Shown piece by piece: positions 58,941 through 64,000 of a DNA stretch of 64,000 bases. Source of the stretch: Pseudomonadota bacterium (lineage in GTDB: Archaea > Thermoplasmatota > SW-10-69-26 > JACQPN01 > JAJPHT01); contig JAJPHT010000039.1 in the NCBI GenBank assembly GCA_021325135.1, forward strand, positions 99,493 to 163,492. Direction: 5' to 3'. Within the stretch, counting starts at the first letter, position 1; the number at the start of each line of letters is the position of its first letter. The notes below the pieces were generated by a model, which saw only the letters and a list, made by a program, of their open reading frames with translations, had not been told where the DNA came from and did no database searches. Position numbers and translations under genes: made by a program.

Positions 58941-59435
58941 CTAGGCCGACCAGCTCAGCGTGACCGAGCCCGAGGTGACGCCGCTGGCGACGAACTGGAC
59001 GACGCGGCAGGCGCCCGTGACGGGGAACGAGGCGATGGCGCCGCCGTACTGGCCCGACGCGTCGCCCTCGGCGCAGACCTGGGCGCCCGCGCTATCCGCG
59101 TCCACGAGGCGCCAGTGGAACGAGACGGGCACGAACCAGAGGTCGTCCTTGAGCTGGAGGATCGCGACAGCGCCCTCCTGCGCGGCGGGGATCTGGAAGT
59201 AGGAGCCGCAGCCGCCGACGCGGACCTGGGTGGGGTCGAAGCTGCCCGTGGGCGGGAGGCCCCAGCAGCCGAAGCCCGAGTCGCCCGCGAGGAAGACGCG
59301 GTCCATGTTGAGGAAGGCCTGGTCCTTCACGTAGTAGATCGTCTGGCTCCCCGCGGTCGCCGAGGCGGAGGGCATGAGGGCGAGGACGAGGAGCGGAGCG
59401 AGCAGAACGAGGGGGCGGACGTATCGCACAACCAT
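58941..59435 (-). CDS. Secreted beta-rich protein
   Basis: A 164-residue exported protein: signal VRPLVLLAPLLVLALMPSAS followed by ATA, then a mature region with Cys pairs (GFGCWGLPP and VGGCGSYF; VCAEG and GACRVV). No domain recognised. It lies upstream of argC on the same strand (91-base gap) but is probably independent. A palindrome at 59474-59501 lies before its start. Confidence 0.62.
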   Translation of the reverse strand: MVVRYVRPLVLLAPLLVLALMPSASATAGSQTIYYVKDQAFLNMDRVFLAGDSGFGCWGLPPTGSFDPTQVRVGGCGSYFQIPAAQEGAVAILQLKDDLWFVPVSFHWRLVDADSAGAQVCAEGDASGQYGGAIASFPVTGACRVVQFVASGVTSGSVTLSWSA

Positions 59436-59473
59436 GGGTGGGAACCTCCCGAGCCGGCCTCAAAGATGGGCCG

Positions 59474-59501
59474 CGGCGGGCTTGAAGCTTCAGGCCCGCC
59501 G
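59474..59501. promoter_or_regulatory. 28-base palindrome in divergent promoter region
   Basis: CGGCGGGC, then TTGAAGCTTCAG, then GCCCGCCG: symmetric except at one central pair position. It sits between the secreted protein start (59435) and the beta-grasp gene (59560), about 40 and 58 bases away. A regulator-binding site for both promoters is likely. Confidence 0.5.
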
Positions 59502-59559
59502 GTTTGCGTGGCCGGCGAGGGCGGGCAAGCGTCAAGCGCCCGGGACGCGTCGCCGTTCC

Positions 59560-59778
59560 GTGCGCGTCCACGCCACGCTCCACGGCTTCACGCCCAAGGA
59601 GCGCGAGCTGGACCTCGCCGAGGGCGCCGTGGCCGACGACGCGCCCCGCGCATGCGGCATCCGGCCTGAGCTGGTGCTGGTCTTCCGCGACGGGCGCCCC
59701 ATCGCGGGCGACGAGCCGCTGCGCGAGGGGGACCGCGTGCGCATCCTGCGCGTCGTGAGCGGCGGCGCCAGTCTTTAG
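59560..59778 (+). CDS. Ubiquitin-like beta-grasp protein (MoaD/ThiS/SAMP type)
   Basis: A 72-residue protein with the beta-grasp pattern: MRVHATLHGFTPKERELDL, a helix, then ELVLVFRDGRPIAGDEPLRE and GDRVRILRVVSGG. It ends SGGASL: the C-terminal Gly-Gly of sulfur carriers and SAMPs (68-69) is followed by three residues. Such proteins are active only with a free Gly-Gly, so trimming is expected. GTG start at 59560. A JAMM protease that could do it is at 50356. It is followed by the kinase gene in 23 bases. Confidence 0.78.
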   Translation: MRVHATLHGFTPKERELDLAEGAVADDAPRACGIRPELVLVFRDGRPIAGDEPLREGDRVRILRVVSGGASL

Positions 59779-59801
59779 GCCGAGACGCGTCTCCCCAGGC
59801 G

Positions 59802-61799
59802 TTGGCGACCCTCGACTCCGAGATGCAGGCGCTGGCGGCGATCCTCACGGGAAGCTTCAGCCTCCTGCTCCTGGGCCAGTCCCGGGGCCGCCCGCCCGCG
59901 CGCTACCTGGGCGCGTTCCTGCTGCTCATCTCGCTCAACCAGGCCGCCGAGACGGCGCGGTCGCTGGCGTCCGACGCCGCGCAGGGGCTCCTCTGGTACC
60001 GCCTCGCGGACCTCGTGTCGTGCCTCGACCCCTTGGTGCTCCTCCTCTTCGCGGGCAGCCACCCCGCGCCCAACGCCCTCTCGCGGCCGCGCGTCCTCGT
60101 CCCCGCCGCGCTCGCCTCCTTTGCCCTGGCCGCCACGTCGGCCTTCCAGGCGCTCCCTTCGCCCGACCCCGCGACCCACGTCCACCCGCTGCTGCTCACC
60201 CTCTTCACGCTGGCCGCCTATGGCGTCGTCACCCTCTGGGCTCTCGCCCGCGTGCGCCAGGAGCCCGGCCGGGAGGACGCGCGCATGCTCTTCGCGGCGT
60301 GCGTCGTCCTCGCGCTCCCTGTCGTCATGCGCCTCTTCGACGAGGCCACCGTCTTCCCGCCCCAGTCCTTCACGCTGCGGCTCTGGGTGCACGTCGCGGG
60401 CGGCGCGGCCTTCCTCGCGGCGGCGGTGGCGCTGGCCCTCGCCGCGCGCCCCGCGATGGCGCCCCGCCCGGGGCTCCTCTGGGTCGCCCTCCTCGCGGCC
60501 GCCGCGATCCTCGTCCTGGGCAAGGCGAAGAACGTCGTCGAGATGCTCGGCGAGAGCGGAGCGACGCCGCAGATCCCCCTGGGGGGCCTCATCTACCTGG
60601 GGCGCGCCGCGACCTCGGTGCGCTGGCTTCTCGTGTGTGCGTTCGCGTCGGTCGCTCTCTTCTCGCAGGACGCGCTCCCCATGACGCTGCGGGCCCGGCG
60701 CCGCGCGGCGCGCGTGCTCATCGCGCTGACGCTCCTCGTGGGCGGCGCGGCCGCCGTGGCCTTCGCGCAGGTGTTCCTCCCCGGGGGCGCGCTGGAGGTC
60801 CCGCCGCAGGGGTGGCTCCTCCTCGTCGTTGCGGTCGCGCTCTCGCAGGGCTTTCGCGAAGGCGTGGACGCCGTGGCCGAGCGCTTCTACGGCGTGCCCC
60901 GCGTGGGAGACCGCGCCTCCGCGCACGCCATGTACGCGCGCGCCGTCTCGGCCTCGCTCCGGCGCGGGCGCGACCCCGCCCGCGACGCGGACGTGCAGCG
61001 CCTCCGCGAGGACCTGGGCATCGACGAGCCCACCGCCGCCCTGCTGGAGCGCGTCGCGGAGTCCGCCGAGGCGGGGCCCCTCGCCGTGGGCCAGACCGTG
61101 CTGGGGCGTTACAAGGTGGAGAGCCTCCTGGGGCGCGGCGGGGGCGGGCGCGCGTTCCTCGCCCGGGACGCGCTGCTCCAGCGCGACGTGGCGCTCAAGG
61201 AGGTGCCCGGCGCGGACGCCGCCGAGAGGGGCGTGCAGGAGGCGCGCGCCGCGGGGGCCCTCCACCACCCCAACGTCGTGACCGTGCACGACGTCCTGGC
61301 GCGCGGCGCGTTCACCGTCCTCGTCACCGAGCACTGCCGCGAGGGCTCGCTGGCCGACAAGGTCGAGCGCGACGGGCCGCTCCCGCACGACGAGGGCGCG
61401 CGCGTCCTGCGCGGCCTGCTGTCCGGGCTGGAGGCCGTGCACGCCCGGGGGATCGTGCATCGCGACCTCAAGCCGTCCAACGTCCTTCTCTCCGGGGGCG
61501 AGGCGAAGATCGGGGACTTCGGCATCGCGCGGCGCGCCCAGGAGGAGACGGTGGACGCCGCGGGCGGCTGGGAGGGCACGCCCGCCTACCTCGCGCCCGA
61601 GGTGCGCCGCGGCGGGCCCGCGACGCCGCGCTCCGACCTCTACGCGGTGGGCGTCCTCGCGCGGGCGTGCCTGCGCGCGCCGCTGTCGCCCGCGCTGGAG
61701 GCCGCGATCGTCCGCGCGACGCAGGAGGACCCCGCGGCGCGCTGGGCGTCGGCGGCGGAGATGCTCGCCGCCCTCGGCGAGACGCCTCAGGCCCAGTAG
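59802..61799 (+). CDS. Membrane-embedded Hanks-type Ser/Thr protein kinase
   Basis: A 665-residue fusion. The N-terminal 370 residues form about nine membrane helices with Gly/Ala/Leu-rich faces. A linker follows (about 375-430) and then a kinase domain (about 435-665): Gly loop GRGGGGRAF, Lys466 in VALKEV, catalytic HRDLKPSN with Asp555 and Lys557, and DFG at Asp572, APEV downstream. Eukaryote-like kinase with all key residues. The sensor is the membrane part. Start TTG 59802 (ATG 59823 possible). The stop overlaps the convergent FHA regulator by 13 bases. Confidence 0.85.
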   Translation: MATLDSEMQALAAILTGSFSLLLLGQSRGRPPARYLGAFLLLISLNQAAETARSLASDAAQGLLWYRLADLVSCLDPLVLLLFAGSHPAPNALSRPRVLVPAALASFALAATSAFQALPSPDPATHVHPLLLTLFTLAAYGVVTLWALARVRQEPGREDARMLFAACVVLALPVVMRLFDEATVFPPQSFTLRLWVHVAGGAAFLAAAVALALAARPAMAPRPGLLWVALLAAAAILVLGKAKNVVEMLGESGATPQIPLGGLIYLGRAATSVRWLLVCAFASVALFSQDALPMTLRARRRAARVLIALTLLVGGAAAVAFAQVFLPGGALEVPPQGWLLLVVAVALSQGFREGVDAVAERFYGVPRVGDRASAHAMYARAVSASLRRGRDPARDADVQRLREDLGIDEPTAALLERVAESAEAGPLAVGQTVLGRYKVESLLGRGGGGRAFLARDALLQRDVALKEVPGADAAERGVQEARAAGALHHPNVVTVHDVLARGAFTVLVTEHCREGSLADKVERDGPLPHDEGARVLRGLLSGLEAVHARGIVHRDLKPSNVLLSGGEAKIGDFGIARRAQEETVDAAGGWEGTPAYLAPEVRRGGPATPRSDLYAVGVLARACLRAPLSPALEAAIVRATQEDPAARWASAAEMLAALGETPQAQ

Positions 61800-62470
61800 A
61801 GCAGAAGGCTCCGCCCCACGCCGATGAGGTCGCCATGCGCGAGCCGCGCCGAGCCGCCCGGAGGCAGGCGCCGGAAGTTGTGGAACGTCCCGTTGCGGTT
61901 GGAGGGGCGGTCCTCGATCCAGTGCGCGCCCCGCGCCCAGCGCACGTAGGCATGCTCCGCGCTCACCGAGGGGTCGTACTCCAGGGAGACGTCCGCGTCG
62001 CGCCGCCGCCCCACGACCCACGTCGCCTCGGCGCCCTGGGGCGCCAGGTCGAACGCCGCGCCGTCCTCCGCTCCCTTCACGAGCACGAGGCGCGGGCCGC
62101 TTCCTCCCGCCGACCAGCCCGCGCCCTCCGCGACGGTGGGGCCCTCCGGCTCGACGGCGGGCCGCACGCGGGCCAGCGCGCGAAGCTCCTCCGAGAGGAG
62201 GAACATGCGCTGGTGGTTGGTGACGAACTCCACCGTGTCGCCGTAGTCGCGATGCACGTCGCGCACGCTCACGAGCCCCGCGTCGATGAGCACGTCCAGG
62301 TGGCGGCGGACGCCCTGCCGGGCCAGGGGGCGCTCGTGCCCGTCAGGCTCCGGGGAGCGGATCTCGATCTCGTTGAGCGCGGAAGGCCTGCGCAGCACGC
62401 GGATGATGCGCAGCCGCACCGGGCTCCCCAGGGCGGCCAGCGAGGCGGCGAGGGTGGACTCGGGGGGCAC
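61787..62470 (-). CDS. Winged-helix regulator fused to an FHA domain
   Basis: A 227-residue protein. Residues 1-100 are a winged helix (ASLAALGSPVRLRIIRVLRR, GVRRHLDVLIDAGLVSVRDV). Residues 125-227 form an FHA domain, which binds phosphothreonine: Gly154-Arg155 in VVGRRRDADVSL, Ser170...His173 in SVSAEHAYV, and Asn193-Gly-Thr in NRNGTFHNF. A transcription factor whose partner is a phosphoprotein. GTG 62470 is chosen. Convergent with the Ser/Thr kinase gene; overlap of 13 bases. Confidence 0.85.
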   Translation of the reverse strand: MPPESTLAASLAALGSPVRLRIIRVLRRPSALNEIEIRSPEPDGHERPLARQGVRRHLDVLIDAGLVSVRDVHRDYGDTVEFVTNHQRMFLLSEELRALARVRPAVEPEGPTVAEGAGWSAGGSGPRLVLVKGAEDGAAFDLAPQGAEATWVVGRRRDADVSLEYDPSVSAEHAYVRWARGAHWIEDRPSNRNGTFHNFRRLPPGGSARLAHGDLIGVGRSLLLYWA

Positions 62471-62573
62471 GGGGCGAGGAGCGCGCCGCGGGGAGAAAAG
62501 GGCGCCCCTCCGATGGAAACACCCGTGTTGCCACGCCTTTTGTCCCTCTCGGCCCTCCTTGCGGCGGATCTCC

Positions 62574-63536
62574 ATGATCTCCCGCCACGCAACCCCCCTC
62601 GTCCTCCTTGCCTTGGCCTCCGCATTCTTCGCCCCGACCCCCACGGCGGGCGCGTTCGGCGGCGAGCCCTGGCACGGCACGATCCCCGCCGACGGGACGC
62701 CCGTGACGACGACCCTCGCCCAGGGCGCGTACACCATCACCGCCTCCGGCACCTACGTCTACGCGTTCAACGGCAGCTACGCGGACGCGGCCTTCTCCTT
62801 CGACATGAACCCCTCCTACCCGCCGTGCTATCAATTCCCCGGCAACGTCCACGCGCTCCTCCTGAACGGCCAGAACGTGTGGGGCTCGCAGTGCCACGCG
62901 AGCCACCTCTACAGCGTCAACTACTACTGCCCCTCGACCTGCCTGCTGACCTTCGAGATCTTCGACTCGGCCTACGAGGACAACTCGGGCTCGCTGAGCG
63001 TGGACGTCCAGCCTGGCGACCTCGTCGTGCTCGACACGGACGTCCCGCTCACGCCCGACGTCACGCTGCCGCCCCCCGACGTCCTGCCCACCGTGGGCTC
63101 CGTCCGCACCTACGACGCGCAGGGCGGCCAGCTCTGCGTCGACGTCACGCTCCAGGCCCAGACGACGCAGGTCGCGTGCGTGAGCCGCGCGGGCCTGGGC
63201 CCCGCGGACGCGCTCGTGCCCCGCGGCACGCTCCTGCTGCCCCCCGTGGCGCTGGCCACCGCGCCGGGCACGCACCTGGGCATCGTCGCGACCGCCCACT
63301 ACGACCCCGCGATCCTCGTCGAGGAGGCGACCGCCGACGGAGGAGCCCTCCGCGTCGTCGCGCCCTTCGGCCCCGACACCGCGGCCGCGTTCTTGGCAGA
63401 CCAGGACGCGACGCGCCTCGACGTGATGGTCTACGTCTCGGCGAACAACGGCGACTGGGCGTCCGTCCCGGTGTCCATCCCGTACCTGGGGCAGGTCGTC
63501 GCGGCGGCCGCCTTCAGCCAGGCGCCCAGCGCGTGA
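62574..63536 (+). CDS. Secreted Cys-containing protein
   Basis: A 320-residue exported protein: signal MISRHATPLVLLALASAFFA then PTPTAGA. Two beta-rich regions. Cys pairs in PPCYQFPGN, SQCHASH, YYCPSTCLL; later CVDVTL and VACVSRAG. No repeat or anchor is seen. Divergent from the FHA regulator (gap 103 bases), convergent with secE. Its promoter may be controlled by the FHA regulator; no shared motif was found to support that. Confidence 0.62.
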   Translation: MISRHATPLVLLALASAFFAPTPTAGAFGGEPWHGTIPADGTPVTTTLAQGAYTITASGTYVYAFNGSYADAAFSFDMNPSYPPCYQFPGNVHALLLNGQNVWGSQCHASHLYSVNYYCPSTCLLTFEIFDSAYEDNSGSLSVDVQPGDLVVLDTDVPLTPDVTLPPPDVLPTVGSVRTYDAQGGQLCVDVTLQAQTTQVACVSRAGLGPADALVPRGTLLLPPVALATAPGTHLGIVATAHYDPAILVEEATADGGALRVVAPFGPDTAAAFLADQDATRLDVMVYVSANNGDWASVPVSIPYLGQVVAAAAFSQAPSA

Positions 63537-63554
63537 GAAAAGGTCCCGTCCCCC

Positions 63555-63809
63555 TCAGTGGGGGATGAAGGACATGAGATAGTAGATCAGGAAGCCCATG
63601 GCGCCCAGCAGGCCCATGCCGACCGCGGAGACGATGGCCGCCTTGCGGTACTCCTCGGGGGTGGGCTTGCGCGCCATGCGGATGACGCGGCCGTACTTGC
63701 CCTTCCCGATGTTCGCCAGCCGCCCCTCCAGCTTCTCCTGGGCGTCCCACGCCTTCCCGACGAGGGTGTCGCTCTCCGGCTTGGTGGTCGTCGCGGTGGC
63801 GGTGGCCAT
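63555..63809 (-). CDS. secE: Protein translocase subunit SecE/Sec61-gamma
   Basis: An 84-residue SecE. The helical KYGRVIRMARKPTPEEYRKA segment before the single C-terminal membrane helix (AIVSAVGMGLLGAMGFLIYY) is the family signature; the cytoplasmic N-terminus is Thr/Ala-rich. It completes the SecYEG channel. The ATG at 63809 is chosen. The usual archaeal neighbour nusG/spt5 is not in view. Length is normal for archaea. Confidence 0.93.
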   Translation of the reverse strand: MATATATTTKPESDTLVGKAWDAQEKLEGRLANIGKGKYGRVIRMARKPTPEEYRKAAIVSAVGMGLLGAMGFLIYYLMSFIPH

Positions 63810-63903
63810 CGTGGTCACTGGGGCCGGAGGATGGGGTCGCCCATCATCAAGGTTTGCAGGACGCGCGGGCCTCCTGCACCGGCGAAACCCCACCGTCCGA
63901 GGT

Positions 63904-63914
63904 TTCAAATACTC
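63904..63914 (+). promoter_or_regulatory. AT-rich promoter element before the last gene
   Basis: TTTCAAATACT in a GC-rich context. It lies about 54 bases before the TTG at 63963 and about 100 before the divergent secE, so it could serve the partial gene at the right edge. Confidence 0.4.
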
Positions 63915-63962
63915 CAATCGAAGTGGAGGGCCGTTTCCCTTCGGCCTAGGGAGGAAACAGCG

Positions 63963-64000
63963 TTGACCGAAGAACGCAAGTCGCTCTTGTACAAGCTCGA
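63963..64000 (+). CDS. Start of a gene running off the window
   Basis: A TTG start (MTEERKSLLYKL) 8-12 bases after GGAGG (63951-63955), a good Shine-Dalgarno spacing. Only 12 codons are visible, so the product cannot be named. It is divergent from secE. Confidence 0.4.
   Translation, partial: MTEERKSLLYKL

Noticed and set aside
59560..59778. MoaD or ThiS proper
   Set aside because: Those end in Gly-Gly; the extra three residues and context do not support a simple cofactor carrier, though this remains possible.
60020..63568. Very long open frames opposite or out of phase with the kinase region
   Set aside because: The high GC content suppresses stop codons; the frame lacks domains, is Arg/Pro/Ala-rich and crosses real genes.

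Overview
The window is a very GC-rich, gene-dense piece of an archaeal chromosome. The archaeal assignment rests on gene content: Cbf5-type pseudouridine synthase, aIF5A with its hypusine lysine, Pth2-type peptidyl-tRNA hydrolase, Sec61-gamma/SecE, a geranylgeranyl reductase for archaeal lipids, an F420-dependent NADP reductase, a TrmB-family regulator, two-subunit 2-oxoacid:ferredoxin oxidoreductase, and TATA boxes in front of several genes. The mix of archaeal core genes with bacterial-like accessory genes and high GC fits a mesophilic lineage of Thermoplasmatota. That placement is inference and needs a marker-gene tree. No rRNA, tRNA, transposase or CRISPR array was seen.

Layout. 1-6.9 kb: end of a winged-helix regulator, TraB-family protein, a VapBC-like toxin-antitoxin pair, cbf5, two SRPBCC proteins, and a three-gene set (DUF350 membrane protein, glutathionylspermidine-synthase-like ATP-grasp enzyme, unknown Gly/Phe-tailed protein). 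6.9-14.9 kb: msrB, argG, secreted proteins and lipoproteins, an ACT-domain protein, a Nudix hydrolase, an M28-type lipoprotein, a flavin reductase. 15-18.8 kb: the oxidoreductase korAB and F420 reductase. 19-24.6 kb: threonine-synthase-like enzyme, hotdog protein, a DgcN-like / MurL-like pair suggesting D-glutamate chemistry, GNAT and Cys-cluster proteins. 24.7-34.3 kb: secreted ceramidase-like enzyme, RGG-tailed zinc ribbon, topoisomerase I behind a long alternating purine-pyrimidine tract, FAD oxidoreductase, and an unusually long ThyX. 34.4-41 kb: surface protein, ATL-type alkyltransferase-like protein, PduO-type adenosyltransferase, a Lys-rich mini-protein, Pth2, geranylgeranyl reductase, ABC transporter. 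41-50 kb: tandem CTCDP mini-proteins, a membrane-spanning winged-helix receptor, sufB, two orphan response regulators, TrmB, membrane proteins. 50-64 kb: JAMM protease, NAD kinase, IMPase, aIF5A, pyrF, argCJBD, a ubiquitin-like beta-grasp protein, a membrane Ser/Thr kinase facing a winged-helix/FHA regulator, a secreted protein, and secE.

Genes that work together: argCJBD plus the distant argG give most of arginine synthesis. IMPase, NAD kinase and aIF5A start from one small promoter area. The kinase and the FHA regulator look like a phospho-threonine signalling pair. The JAMM protease and the beta-grasp protein with a tail after its Gly-Gly could be a precursor-processing pair.

Two structural habits stand out. 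Convergent genes often share one 4-base stop overlap, usually CTAG. A family of about 70-90 base hairpin-rich repeats sits at gene ends, one copy supplying the final codons of a gene.
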